Under the pieces are notes generated by a model, which did no database searches, was not told where the DNA came from, and was given only the letters and a program-made list of their open reading frames with translations. Shown here piece after piece: positions 1 through 8,802 of a stretch of DNA of 64,000 nucleotides (its first letter is position 1; each line of letters begins with the position of its first letter). Both the position numbers and the translations under genes were made by a program. This DNA is from Micavibrio_C sp965231165 (lineage in GTDB: Bacteria > Pseudomonadota > Alphaproteobacteria > Micavibrionales > Micavibrionaceae): the NCBI GenBank assembly GCA_965231165.1, contig OZ246421.1:2170001-2234000 (forward strand), given 5' to 3'.

Positions 1-1
1 G

Positions 2-763
2 TTGCCTTGCCTGACTTTTGAAGAGGCTTTTAACGCTGTACAGGATGGCCGAGCCGATCTGGCCGTGATTCCGGTTGATAACAATCTCGCGGGCCGCGTT
101 GCCGATGTTCATCATCTGATCCCGAAAAGCGGGCTGTCGATCACGGCTGAATATTTTATGCCGATCCGTTTTGCGCTGATGGCGCTGCCGGGGGTGAAGG
201 CTGAAGAGCTGAAGCATGTTTACAGTCATGTCCACGCGTTCCCGCAATGCCGGAACATCGTCAAGCGTTTGGGTTTGCAGACGCATATTCATGCCGATAC
301 CGCGGGCGCTGCCGCCGATGTTGCCGCATGGGGAAAATGCGATACGGCGGCGTTGGCACCGACGCTGGCGGCGGGCATCTACGGCCTCGATGTGATCGAG
401 GACAATGTGCAGGACACAGATGCCAACATGACGCGTTTCCTGTTGTTCTCACCGCGGCATGATATTCAGGCGTATGATCCGGCGGCGCATGTCGTCACCA
501 GTCTGATATTCCGTGTACGCAATATTCCGGCAGCTTTGTACAAGGCGATGGGTGGCTTTGCCACCAACGGCCTGAATATCGTGAAGATTGAATCCTATGT
601 CGATGAATTGTTTCAGGCGGCGCAGTTTTACTGCGAGGTCGAGGGGCATCCCGATGAACGCCTGATGCAGTTGGCGCTGACGGAACTGGGGTTCTTTGCC
701 GAGGAATATAAATTGCTCGGCACCTATAAGGCCCATGAATTCAGGAAAAATCAGAAGAACTAG
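2..763 (+). CDS. pheA: Prephenate dehydratase, 5'-truncated by the window edge
   Basis: Prephenate dehydratase converts prephenate to phenylpyruvate in phenylalanine biosynthesis. The visible 253 residues begin inside the catalytic domain. They contain family motifs IPVDNNLAGRV, SHVHAFPQC, HADTAGAA and the catalytic-loop TRF (in DANMTRFLLF). A C-terminal regulatory ACT domain follows from about residue 165, with PAALYKAMGGFATNG and KIESYV matching the phenylalanine-binding GALV/ESRP regions. Monofunctional enzymes are usually about 280-290 residues, so roughly 30 N-terminal residues lie off the window; the TTG at position 2 is only the first in-frame codon, not a real start. The small gene at 828 follows in the same direction. 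The ACT domain implies feedback inhibition by phenylalanine. Confidence 0.9.
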   Translation: MPCLTFEEAFNAVQDGRADLAVIPVDNNLAGRVADVHHLIPKSGLSITAEYFMPIRFALMALPGVKAEELKHVYSHVHAFPQCRNIVKRLGLQTHIHADTAGAAADVAAWGKCDTAALAPTLAAGIYGLDVIEDNVQDTDANMTRFLLFSPRHDIQAYDPAAHVVTSLIFRVRNIPAALYKAMGGFATNGLNIVKIESYVDELFQAAQFYCEVEGHPDERLMQLALTELGFFAEEYKLLGTYKAHEFRKNQKN

Positions 764-827
764 CCAGCATGGGCAAAACCCTGTAATGCTGATATCAGAT
801 TTTATTGAAAGAAGAAGGAGAAGACCT

Positions 828-1010
828 ATGCCCTCACACGCTGAAATTGCCGCCCGCCTGCTGCGCGATGCTGCGACCTTCTTCCGTGCCGTCGGTGAAC
901 AGAACGACGCCCTGCGTGACCAGATGACCGAGAACGCTGATGTGTTCGAGCAGGTCGCGGTGCTGGTGGAAACCAACCCGCTGGGTGAGCTGGAAGACCC
1001 CAACGCTTAG
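828..1010 (+). CDS. Small conserved-looking hypothetical protein (60 aa)
   Basis: This is a 60-residue acidic, mostly helical protein with no Cys, no signal peptide and no membrane segment. The ATG at 828 is chosen because AGAAGGAGAAG lies just upstream at good spacing; an upstream in-frame ATG at 696 would overlap pheA and lacks a ribosome site. The sequence has an LLRDAATFFRAVGEQN stretch and ends LGELEDPNA. I recall similar short proteins in Rhodospirillales but cannot name a function. It lies 65 bp behind pheA and converges on the acetyltransferase gene, overlapping its stop region by 4 bp. Confidence 0.65.
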   Translation: MPSHAEIAARLLRDAATFFRAVGEQNDALRDQMTENADVFEQVAVLVETNPLGELEDPNA

Positions 1011-1501
1011 GCGGTTGGTGCATCCAGTTTTTTAGTGACGTAGAGAACGGTGTGACCGGGCAGGTCCGGATTTTCATCCAGCAGTTTCCGGCTGGCCTCT
1101 TCCAGTTTATAGCCCTGATTGAAATGCATGCGCAGCGAAGCCGCGTTGTCAGCGCGTATAGGTGCCCGTGCTTCGTTGACGCCCAGTTGATCGCGCATGA
1201 AATCTTCACGGGTGGCCACCAGAGCTGAACCAATACCCTGTCTTTTAAATTCGTCTTTGACTTCCACGCCGCCGCCGAGATCGCGGGTGGTGATGATACC
1301 TGCCGCTTGATTCCCGACTATTGCCAGCCAACAGCGACTTTTGCTGTCGGGGTCACGATGGGCCCGCATGATGGTATCGGTGATATTCAAGGGGTGGCGT
1401 GAATCGTTTTCGGAGATGCCTGTATCATGGCCGCCCAGCAAATTAAAAACCGCATCGTGGTCGGTTTCCTGCGCCAGCCGGATGGTGAAAGGGTTTTCCA
1501 T
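1007..1501 (-). CDS. GNAT-family N-acetyltransferase
   Basis: This 164-residue protein has the GNAT fold signature. The acetyl-CoA pyrophosphate loop is RQGIGSA (about residues 88-94) after the strand GGGVEVKDEF, and the C-terminal motif B is NAASLRMHFNQGYKLEE. The substrate cannot be told from sequence; small amines, amino acids and protein N-termini are all used by the family. It runs opposite to pheA and its 3' end overlaps the 60-aa gene by 4 bp. The next minus-strand gene, at 1541, lies 39 bp upstream, so the two could be co-transcribed. Confidence 0.8.
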   Translation of the reverse strand: MENPFTIRLAQETDHDAVFNLLGGHDTGISENDSRHPLNITDTIMRAHRDPDSKSRCWLAIVGNQAAGIITTRDLGGGVEVKDEFKRQGIGSALVATREDFMRDQLGVNEARAPIRADNAASLRMHFNQGYKLEEASRKLLDENPDLPGHTVLYVTKKLDAPTA

Positions 1502-1540
1502 GCGGATATTCTCTCATGGCTCTTTATTTTATGTCAAATA

Positions 1541-1945
1541 TTAGGTTGAGGCCATCATATAGGTAATGGCAAAGGCAATCAGGGCGCAGGCGATGGCAAA
1601 ACCCATGATCCAGTCCGATGGGCTGGTGCGGCGGTCCTTTTCGAAGATGCGCCAGGTTTCGTCAATATTCCGCCCGCTTTTCAGGTCGAAATATTTCTGT
1701 TTGACTTCGACTTTCCTGAACAGACCGCTGTTGAACAATGTTTCGGCGTGATCGATGGCGGAATCGGCGTGGGCGGCGCTGCCGCATTTCTGCCAGCAGG
1801 CGCGCGGGCTGTCATCGTTGCTGTAGGAATAGATATTATATTCGATATGGGTCAGCGGCGGGCATTCATGATGCGCCCATGACGACGACCCGTCCGTGTT
1901 TTTGGCCGGTTTTGTCCCTTTGCTATGGGCGCTGTCTTGTGTCAT
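1541..1945 (-). CDS. Hypothetical protein with one C-terminal membrane segment
   Basis: This is a 134-residue unknown. The N-terminal 110 residues are hydrophilic and carry three Cys (HHEC, RACWQKC). A single hydrophobic helix, WIMGFAIACALIAFAITYMM, ends the protein, giving a tail-anchored topology with the soluble part in the cytoplasm if no other signal exists. No signal peptide is visible. The middle part (ETLFNSGLFRKVEVKQKYF) looks like a small folded domain, but I do not recognise the family. The gene lies upstream of and in the same direction as the GNAT gene, and is divergent from ftsK. Confidence 0.6.
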   Translation of the reverse strand: MTQDSAHSKGTKPAKNTDGSSSWAHHECPPLTHIEYNIYSYSNDDSPRACWQKCGSAAHADSAIDHAETLFNSGLFRKVEVKQKYFDLKSGRNIDETWRIFEKDRRTSPSDWIMGFAIACALIAFAITYMMAST

Positions 1946-2253
1946 CGCGAATCTCCCCTTGCTGTCGCTTTTTAAGGACAGTTTTCTTGTTCAGGTACGC
2001 AGTGACGGGAAAGTCTTCCGGAGGGCCCGCTGTTCAAGGCGGCGTGGAGGATTCCTGTTATCTTAAGGAAATGCCAAAATCATTAACAAACCGTTAATTT
2101 TGATGGAAATGCCCGGTTTATCTAAGGGTCTGTGGATATCCTTGTCTTGGCCAGTCATCGACGCTACAATTTCCCTATCAACACGCAAGTGCCGATTCTC
2201 CGGCCTTCTTCCTCTTTGTTCCTCGTCCTTTTCCCTTCAGGATTTCTATCTTC
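1946..2253. other. 308-bp divergent intergenic region upstream of ftsK
   Basis: This gap lies between the leftward 134-aa gene and ftsK. No convincing gene is seen; the short frames here lack ribosome sites and family features. The right half holds the promoter-like pair described at 2142-2170. The left half presumably holds the promoter of the 134-aa gene. Confidence 0.5.
2142..2170 (+). promoter_or_regulatory. Candidate sigma-70-type promoter for ftsK
   Basis: TTGTCT (2142-2147) and TACAAT (2165-2170) are separated by 17 bp, the optimal spacing. The -10 element is about 84 bp before the ftsK ATG. This is pattern matching only. Confidence 0.4.
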
Positions 2254-4749
2254 ATGGCCCGTTATTCCGCGACCGTCCGCAACAAACGTAAAAAGCAATC
2301 GACACCGTTCCTGCCAGAAAACATGCAGGTCTTTATGGCCCGCCGGATGGTGGACGGGGTGGCGTTGGCACTGGCTTTGATCGGCGTGGCGCTGGTGTTG
2401 GCACTGGCGACCTATAATCATACCGACCCGTCATGGAATACCGCCCGCGATGATAATTTCGGCGGCATTCATAACGCGATGGGTTTGCCCGGTGCTTATC
2501 TCGCCGATGTGTTGCTGCAGACGATTGGTCTTGGTGGTCTGGTGTTCGGCGTGACGCTGATCGCGTGGGGTGCGCGTTTCTGGCGGCGTGATGTGATCGG
2601 CCCGGTCTGGGCGCGTGTGGCGGCGTTGCTGTTTGCCAGCATTTGCATGGCGGCGGCGTTTGCGCGTCTTCCGGCTGGTGACTGGCTGTTAAGCCCGTGG
2701 CTGGGCGGCAGCGGCGGTGTGCTGATTTTGAACGCGATCACTGATGTTTTCAATCCGCTGCTCTCCGGTTCGGCGCATAGCGTGGTGGCGCTGGGTGCGG
2801 CGACCATCGGTTTCGCGGCATTGCTTTATGCCTGCGCTGTGACGCGTGATGAGATGTTTGGTTTCTTCGGTATGATCTGGGGTGGCGTGTGTGCGGCCAT
2901 GGGCTGGATCGTTGAACGGATTGCGGCTTTCCGCGACTGGGTCAGTCATTATAACGATCAGGATTACCGCCCGGTAAAACAATCCCTGCGCAAGCCCGCG
3001 CCGCGTCAGCGCCGCGCCCCGGCTGTATCCTCCGATGATGAGGAAGACGAAGAAGAGGATGAGGAGGAAGAATCTTCCGAAGAAGAAGTTGAAGAAGAGG
3101 AAGAAGATCGCGGCCTTTTGAAAGCGGTGCGCGGTAAAAAGGCTGCCAAAGTCGTGCCGCCGAAGAAGCAGAAAGCCAAAGCGAAGGCGCGCCAACTCAG
3201 TCTTTCTTTAAGTGATTCTTCGGGTGAATGGGAATTGCCGACGCTTGATCTGCTGGCGGAACCGGCTGTTGTGGATTCGCGCGCGGAAACCGATCAGAGC
3301 GGTCTGCGCAAGAATGCCGAGATGCTGCAGAACGTTCTGAACGATTTCAATGTCGAAGGCGAGATTGTCAGCATCCATCCCGGCCCGGTCGTCACGCTTT
3401 ACGAACTGGAACCGGCACCCGGCGTCAAAACATCACGCGTTATCGGCCTGTCTGATGATATCGCGCGCAGCATGGCGGCGATTTCGGTGCGCACGGCGGT
3501 TATTCCGGGTCGCAATGTGATCGGTATTGAATTGCCGAACCAGCGCCGTCAGACCGTATGGTTGCGGCAATTGCTGGAAACCGATGAAGTGATCGAAACA
3601 ACGGCCAATCTGCCGTTGATACTGGGTAAGGACATCGGCGGCCAGCCGATCATTGCCGATCTGTCACGCATGCCGCATTTGCTGGTGGCGGGGACGACCG
3701 GCTCGGGTAAATCGGTGGCGATCAACACGATGATCTTGTCGCTGCTCTACCGCCTGCCGCCGGAGAAATGCCGTTTCATTATGATCGATCCGAAGATGAT
3801 CGAGCTTTCGGTTTATGACGATATTCCGCATCTGCTTTCCCCCGTGGTAACGGAACCGGGCAAGGCGGTTGTCGCGCTTAAATGGGTCGTCAACGAAATG
3901 GAAGAGCGTTACCGTGCCATGTCAAAGCTGGGCGTACGTAACATCGAAGGTTATAACGTCCGGCTTGCCGAAGCTCGCAAGAAGGGCGAAACGCTGATGC
4001 GTAAAGTGCAAACCGGCTTTGATGGTGAAACCGGCAAGCCTGTTTATGAAGACCAGCCGATGGACATGACGGAGCTGCCGTTTATCGTCGTGGTGGTTGA
4101 TGAATTCGCCGACCTGATGCTGGTGGCGGGCAAGGATGTTGAAAACGCCGTGCAGCGTATCGCGCAGAAAGCACGTGCAGCGGGTATCCATCTGATCATG
4201 GCAACGCAGCGCCCGTCAGTGGATGTTATCACCGGTGTGATCAAGGCGAACTTCCCGACGCGTATTTCCTTCCAGGTGACATCCAAGATCGATAGCCGCA
4301 CCATTCTGGGTGAAAGCGGCGCCGAACAATTGCTTGGTATGGGTGATATGCTTTACATGGCCTCTGGTGGCCGTGTCAGCCGTGTCCATGGCCCGTTTGT
4401 TTCCGATGAGGAGGTTGAAAACGTCGTGACCTTCCTGAAGAATCAGGGCCAGCCTGCCTATATCGACGATATTACCGAAGGTGGTTTCGGCGGCGAGAGC
4501 GAAGTGATGAACGCGCTGTTCGGCGGCGGCGAAAGCGATGGCAGCGATGTCGATGAATTGTGGGATGAGGCGGTGGCGGTCGTCGCCAAGCACAAGAAAG
4601 CTTCGACCAGCTATATCCAGCGTTGCTTGAATATTGGCTATAACCGCGCTGCGCGCATTATCGAGGAAATGGAACGTCAGGGCATTGTCGGCCCGGCGAA
4701 CCATGTCGGGAAACGCGAAGTGCTGGTGTCCGATTTCAGCGACGCTTAA
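2254..4749 (+). CDS. ftsK: DNA translocase FtsK
   Basis: FtsK is a septum-anchored ATPase that pumps DNA during division and helps resolve chromosome dimers. The 831-residue protein has about four N-terminal membrane helices (residues 25-190). A very acidic linker follows (about 258-288, mostly Glu/Asp), then a basic stretch and the RecA-like motor. Walker A GTTGSGKS is at 480-487 and Walker B (IVVVVDE) at 611-617. The C-terminal winged-helix gamma domain (about 765-831; STSYIQRCLNIGYNRAARI) would read orienting sequences. Length is normal for an alphaproteobacterial FtsK. The ATG at 2254 has only a weak, distant AGGA; a later Met (MQVFMARR) is a possible alternative. purD follows after 18 bp. 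Confidence 0.97.
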   Translation: MARYSATVRNKRKKQSTPFLPENMQVFMARRMVDGVALALALIGVALVLALATYNHTDPSWNTARDDNFGGIHNAMGLPGAYLADVLLQTIGLGGLVFGVTLIAWGARFWRRDVIGPVWARVAALLFASICMAAAFARLPAGDWLLSPWLGGSGGVLILNAITDVFNPLLSGSAHSVVALGAATIGFAALLYACAVTRDEMFGFFGMIWGGVCAAMGWIVERIAAFRDWVSHYNDQDYRPVKQSLRKPAPRQRRAPAVSSDDEEDEEEDEEEESSEEEVEEEEEDRGLLKAVRGKKAAKVVPPKKQKAKAKARQLSLSLSDSSGEWELPTLDLLAEPAVVDSRAETDQSGLRKNAEMLQNVLNDFNVEGEIVSIHPGPVVTLYELEPAPGVKTSRVIGLSDDIARSMAAISVRTAVIPGRNVIGIELPNQRRQTVWLRQLLETDEVIETTANLPLILGKDIGGQPIIADLSRMPHLLVAGTTGSGKSVAINTMILSLLYRLPPEKCRFIMIDPKMIELSVYDDIPHLLSPVVTEPGKAVVALKWVVNEMEERYRAMSKLGVRNIEGYNVRLAEARKKGETLMRKVQTGFDGETGKPVYEDQPMDMTELPFIVVVVDEFADLMLVAGKDVENAVQRIAQKARAAGIHLIMATQRPSVDVITGVIKANFPTRISFQVTSKIDSRTILGESGAEQLLGMGDMLYMASGGRVSRVHGPFVSDEEVENVVTFLKNQGQPAYIDDITEGGFGGESEVMNALFGGGESDGSDVDELWDEAVAVVAKHKKASTSYIQRCLNIGYNRAARIIEEMERQGIVGPANHVGKREVLVSDFSDA

Positions 4750-4767
4750 GGCGAGGGGGCGGTAGCC

Positions 4768-6081
4768 ATGAAAATTCTTCTGGTGGGTGGTGGCGGCCGT
4801 GAACATGCGTTGGCATGGCAACTGGCGCAATCCGAGCGTTGTGAGGCTTTGTATTGCGCACCCGGAAATCCCGGCATTTCCGAATGCGCGGAATGCGTTG
4901 ATATTCAGGTTGATAATATAGATGCGCTTTGCAACTTTGCCGTCGATGAAGCCATTGATCTGGTCGTGATAGGACCGGAGGTGCCGTTGGTGCTGGGGCT
5001 GGTCGATGCGCTGGATGATTGCGGTATTCGCGCCTTTGGTCCGACCAAAGCAGCGGCACGGCTTGAGGGTTCCAAGGCGTTTATGAAAGACCTTTGCGCC
5101 AAATATAATATTCCGACGGCGGCCTATGGACGTTTTACTGACATCGATCAGGCGCTTTCCTTTATACGTTCCAAGGGTGCGCCGATTGTGGTGAAGGCTG
5201 ACGGCCTTGCGGCGGGCAAGGGTGTTGTTGTAGCGACAACTCTGGCGGAAGCTGAAGAGGCGGCGCGGGACATGCTGTCCGGCAACAGTTTCGGAAATGC
5301 CGGGGCGGAGATTGTCGTCGAAGAATTTCTCGATGGCGAAGAACTGAGCTTCTTCGCGATTGCCGACGGGAAACATGTGCTGCCGCTGACATCGGCGCAG
5401 GACCATAAACGCGTGGGTGATGGCGATACGGGGCCGAATACCGGCGGTATGGGTGCCTATTCGCCCGCGCACATGATGAATGAGGATCTGGGGCGAAAAA
5501 TTGAAGAGCGTCTGATCATCCCGACGATGAAGGCGATGGCGGCTGAGGGTTGTCCGTTCAAGGGCATTTTCTTTGCCGGAATTATGCTGGTGAAGGGGGA
5601 GCCTATTTTGCTGGAATATAATACCCGCTTTGGCGATCCGGAATGCCAGACGCTGATGATGCGGTTCGATGGCGACCTGCTGGAACTGCTCGATGCGGCG
5701 GCGTGGGGAAAATTGCCGGGGGCAGAGGAAAATTTCAGCTGGCGTGAAGAAACGGCCTTGTGCGTTGTGATGGCGGCCAAGGGTTATCCGGGGGCATATC
5801 GCAAGGACACGGTGATCGGGGGGCTTGAGGCTGCTGATAGTGCGCCGGACACAAAAATATTTCATGCGGGCACGGGCTTTGATAGCGCAGGGCATGTGGT
5901 CGCGCGTGGGGGCCGGGTTTTGGGCGTATGCGCGCTGGGGGAAACGGTCTCTGACGCACAGACAGCGGCTTATAGTGCCGTTGATAAGATCGACTGGCCG
6001 GGCGGGTTTTGCCGCAAGGATATCGGTTGGCGCGCCATTGCGGCGGAAGATAAGCCTTATTCCGTAAAATCCGCTACCTGA
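4768..6081 (+). CDS. purD: Phosphoribosylamine-glycine ligase (GARS)
   Basis: PurD makes glycinamide ribonucleotide from phosphoribosylamine, glycine and ATP, the second step of purine synthesis. The 437 residues show the N-terminal GGGGREHALAW loop, the ATP-grasp segments KAAARLEGSKAFMKD and KADGLAAGKGVVVA, the NTGGMGAYSP motif and the metal-binding LEYNTRFGDPECQ. Length is slightly above the usual 420-430. A GAGGGGG tract precedes the ATG. It starts 18 bp after ftsK in the same direction, so the two are probably co-transcribed, although they have no functional link. Confidence 0.96.
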   Translation: MKILLVGGGGREHALAWQLAQSERCEALYCAPGNPGISECAECVDIQVDNIDALCNFAVDEAIDLVVIGPEVPLVLGLVDALDDCGIRAFGPTKAAARLEGSKAFMKDLCAKYNIPTAAYGRFTDIDQALSFIRSKGAPIVVKADGLAAGKGVVVATTLAEAEEAARDMLSGNSFGNAGAEIVVEEFLDGEELSFFAIADGKHVLPLTSAQDHKRVGDGDTGPNTGGMGAYSPAHMMNEDLGRKIEERLIIPTMKAMAAEGCPFKGIFFAGIMLVKGEPILLEYNTRFGDPECQTLMMRFDGDLLELLDAAAWGKLPGAEENFSWREETALCVVMAAKGYPGAYRKDTVIGGLEAADSAPDTKIFHAGTGFDSAGHVVARGGRVLGVCALGETVSDAQTAAYSAVDKIDWPGGFCRKDIGWRAIAAEDKPYSVKSAT

Positions 6082-6150
6082 TAATCTCCATTTACTCTTA
6101 ACGATTTGGGCGCATGATGGGGGCGGTATAATTTTTTATCCGGATTCCCT

Positions 6151-7479
6151 ATGACGCCTGCCGATCCCAAAACCAGTTTGCCACCCAAGGCCGTATTAAG
6201 CGATGCCCATGATTCGCTGCTGGCGCACCAAAGCGCCGGGGTGATCCAGCGCTATGTTTTCCCGAAGGATACGGTTTTGTTCCGAAAGGGGGAGACGCGC
6301 CAGTGCGCTTACCTGATCGACAGCGGCACTGTGAGTATTTTCGGCAATGATGACGGTGGCGATGATAAATTGCTCTGCCATATCAGCGCCGGAGAAATTT
6401 TCGGTGAAATGGCGCTGGTCGATGATGCGCCGCGTACCGCCACGGCTATCACCACAGCCGAATGTGAAATTTTTATCATTCCGCGTGACGCCCTGCAGAA
6501 TCGCTTGCAGGGGCTTGATCCGATCGTCAGCCTGCTGATCAGTTTGCTGATCGAGCGTTACCGGCTGACGCGTATTCATCTGCCCGAGGCATTGAAGCAG
6601 GACAAGGAAGGCGATCAGTTTATCACCAAGCTGACGCGCCACCACCATATCTCGCGTGACGCCCTGAAAATCCATGATATCCATCAGCAAAAAGAGAACG
6701 CGCTGCGTGAATTGAAATTGGAGCAGGAATTGCGCAAAGGGCTGGCGGCGCGACAATTCGTGCCGTTCCTGCAACCCATCGTCAATCTGGAAACGGGCAG
6801 TGTTATCGGTTTTGAAGCGCTGATCCGCTGGCAGCACCCGGAGAAGGGATTGATCTTTCCGGATGAATTTATTCCCGTGGCCGAACATACCAATGTCGTG
6901 CAGCAGCTTGACCGGCTGATGCTGGAGAAGGCTTGCGAAACATTTCCGCTGCTGGATGCCATCGGTGGTCAGGACATGTTCATCAGCGTCAATATGTCGG
7001 GTATCAACTTTGATACACAGGACATTGTGAAATCGATGCGTGATGTTCTGGCGCGCTACGGCGTGTCGCCGCAACGTATCAAGCTCGAAATTACCGAAAG
7101 CGCGCTGATTGCCGATCCCGCGCACGCCGAGGAAGTTTTGCGCGGCCTCAAAGAGGCTGGCTTTACGATTGCGCTTGATGACTTTGGCACCGGTTATTCA
7201 TCGCTTGGGTATCTGCACCGCTTTACGATTGATTCGATCAAGATTGACCGTTCATTTATTTCGCGCCTGAATAACGGTGAAAAAAGCCTTGAGATTGTCA
7301 GCGCCATTATTGGTCTTGCGAAAATATTCCATCTCGGGACGATTGCCGAAGGGATCGAGCAGGAAGCTGATATCAAGACGCTTTGCCAACTCGGTTGCAC
7401 GATGGGGCAGGGCTATTATTTCAGCAAGCCGCTGCCGGTTGACGATGCGATTGCCTATGCCGCCAGAGGTATGGTGTAA
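6151..7479 (+). CDS. Cyclic-nucleotide-binding EAL phosphodiesterase
   Basis: This 442-residue soluble protein joins a Crp-type cyclic-nucleotide-binding domain (about 20-150; GEIFGEMALVDDAPRTATA is the phosphate-binding cassette) to an EAL domain (about 205-437). The EAL domain degrades cyclic di-GMP. The metal and catalytic motifs look intact: EAL at 222-224, LEITES, DDFGTG from 343, and AEGIEQ with Glu400 and Glu403. Activity is therefore expected, probably gated by ligand on the N-terminal domain. No membrane helix is seen. The 3' end overlaps the convergent metallophosphoesterase gene by 25 bp. Whether the sensor binds cAMP, cGMP or nothing cannot be read from sequence. Confidence 0.88.
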   Translation: MTPADPKTSLPPKAVLSDAHDSLLAHQSAGVIQRYVFPKDTVLFRKGETRQCAYLIDSGTVSIFGNDDGGDDKLLCHISAGEIFGEMALVDDAPRTATAITTAECEIFIIPRDALQNRLQGLDPIVSLLISLLIERYRLTRIHLPEALKQDKEGDQFITKLTRHHHISRDALKIHDIHQQKENALRELKLEQELRKGLAARQFVPFLQPIVNLETGSVIGFEALIRWQHPEKGLIFPDEFIPVAEHTNVVQQLDRLMLEKACETFPLLDAIGGQDMFISVNMSGINFDTQDIVKSMRDVLARYGVSPQRIKLEITESALIADPAHAEEVLRGLKEAGFTIALDDFGTGYSSLGYLHRFTIDSIKIDRSFISRLNNGEKSLEIVSAIIGLAKIFHLGTIAEGIEQEADIKTLCQLGCTMGQGYYFSKPLPVDDAIAYAARGMV

Positions 7480-8261
7480 TTTTTTCGCACTTTACCCTGC
7501 AATTTCACAGTGATTTTATCATCATCCATTTCCAGCCATGACCACGCACCTGCGGGGACGCGATATTTTTTCTGGTAGGTCTGCGTCAGCGATTGCTGCG
7601 AAATATAATGAATGCCGTTGATGATGCCGTGGTGGTTGCGGTGGACGTGACCGTTCATGCACAGGCGCACCTTTCCTGAATCTTCCAGAACTTTGCGGAT
7701 GTTTTCTGAATCGGCATAATGAAAGCGCGAGAGGATATGTTCCCATGGGTTGGGGTCGTTCCTGTCTTCATGATCTAGTGGAATATGTGAAAATAAAACG
7801 GTTTTCTTGTCCGTTTTTGCGAGGTCTTCTTCCAGCCATAGCAAGTCGTCTGCGGTGGTGCACCAACCCTTGGCGGTGGGTTTTATGTCTGGATTCCAGA
7901 ATATAAAGTGAATATTACCGACGTCCTTGCTCCATGAGGAGGCAGGGCTGCCCGTAATGCGTTCGTTTTCCGGCCGCGATACATGATTCAGGTCATGATT
8001 GCCCACGAGATGATGAACCGGTGCTGCCATGCGGTTGAAATGATGCTGCAGCGTTTCCATGAAATGCGTGTCGTCTTCCCGGTTACGGGTGGAAACACGG
8101 TCGCCCATATCGAGTACGAAATCAGGTTGGTGTCTGGCAACGGCTTTTTCAAAAGCCTGCATCAGGCGCGGTGCTTTTGATCCCAGCTTTGCCGACGAGT
8201 CAAAACCGTAATGAATATCGGTGACGATTGCGACGCGTACTTGTGGCTTCTTGCGTGGCAT
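7455..8261 (-). CDS. Calcineurin-like metallophosphoesterase
   Basis: This 268-residue protein carries the five-block metallophosphoesterase signature: VTDIHYG (D-x-H), DMGDR, VGNHDLNH, a histidine in LFSHIPLDH, and MNGHVHRNHHG (GHxH). These bind two metal ions that hydrolyse phosphomono- or diesters. The pattern resembles the class III cyclic-nucleotide phosphodiesterase/Icc superfamily, but substrate is uncertain. No signal peptide is present, so it is probably cytoplasmic. It converges on and overlaps the EAL gene by 25 bp. A link to nucleotide signalling with that neighbour is only suggestive, because the two are on opposite strands. Confidence 0.85.
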   Translation of the reverse strand: MPRKKPQVRVAIVTDIHYGFDSSAKLGSKAPRLMQAFEKAVARHQPDFVLDMGDRVSTRNREDDTHFMETLQHHFNRMAAPVHHLVGNHDLNHVSRPENERITGSPASSWSKDVGNIHFIFWNPDIKPTAKGWCTTADDLLWLEEDLAKTDKKTVLFSHIPLDHEDRNDPNPWEHILSRFHYADSENIRKVLEDSGKVRLCMNGHVHRNHHGIINGIHYISQQSLTQTYQKKYRVPAGAWSWLEMDDDKITVKLQGKVRKNYTIPLAA

Positions 8262-8299
8262 GAATTACTCCCTGTTTATTTACTTTTTTGTTTTTATTC

Positions 8300-8764
8300 T
8301 TATCTGCGGGCAGCAAAAAAATCCTTCAGTATTTGTCCGCAGTTTTCGTTTGGTTGATAGATTATTTCCGGCCTGTGGTGGCAGGTGGGCTGATCATAAA
8401 ATTTTCCGCCATGCAGAACACCGCCGCCCTTGGGATCGATGGCGCCAAAAACAAGACGGCGGATGCGGGCGAAGCTGATGGCGCCTGCGCACATCGCGCA
8501 GGGTTCGAGCGTGATATAGAGATCATATTCGGGGATGCGCTGCGCCCCCGCCTGACGGCAACCCTCACGGATGACTTCGATTTCGGCGTGGGCCGTCGGG
8601 TCTGATTTGGTGATGGTGTTATTGCCGCCAGTAATGACCGCGCCGGTTTCACTATGTACCAGTACGGCGCCGATAGGCACTTCGCCCCGGTCTGCGGCTT
8701 TACGCGCTTCGGCGAGAGCCAGAGCCATATAATGTTCGTCATTATGCTCAAGGATCAGGGTCAT
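8300..8764 (-). CDS. tadA: tRNA-specific adenosine deaminase
   Basis: TadA deaminates A34 of tRNA-Arg(ACG) to inosine, allowing wobble decoding of CGN codons. The 154-residue sequence has the zinc and catalytic motif HAE at 59-61 and the PCAMC zinc motif at 88-92, with the surrounding GAVLV and NTITKSDPTAHAE patterns typical of TadA rather than cytidine or guanine deaminases. The start gives the normal length. It is divergent from the rluB-type gene with only 38 bp between the starts, which must hold both promoters. Confidence 0.93.
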   Translation of the reverse strand: MTLILEHNDEHYMALALAEARKAADRGEVPIGAVLVHSETGAVITGGNNTITKSDPTAHAEIEVIREGCRQAGAQRIPEYDLYITLEPCAMCAGAISFARIRRLVFGAIDPKGGGVLHGGKFYDQPTCHHRPEIIYQPNENCGQILKDFFAARR

Positions 8765-8802
8765 ACTTCTTTTTACCGTGAAAACTGTGCTACAACAACG
8801 GC

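Noticed and set aside
4216..5895. A 559-codon open frame on the minus strand
   Set aside because: It lies wholly opposite ftsK and purD, has no family features and reads as low-complexity reverse complement of real codons.
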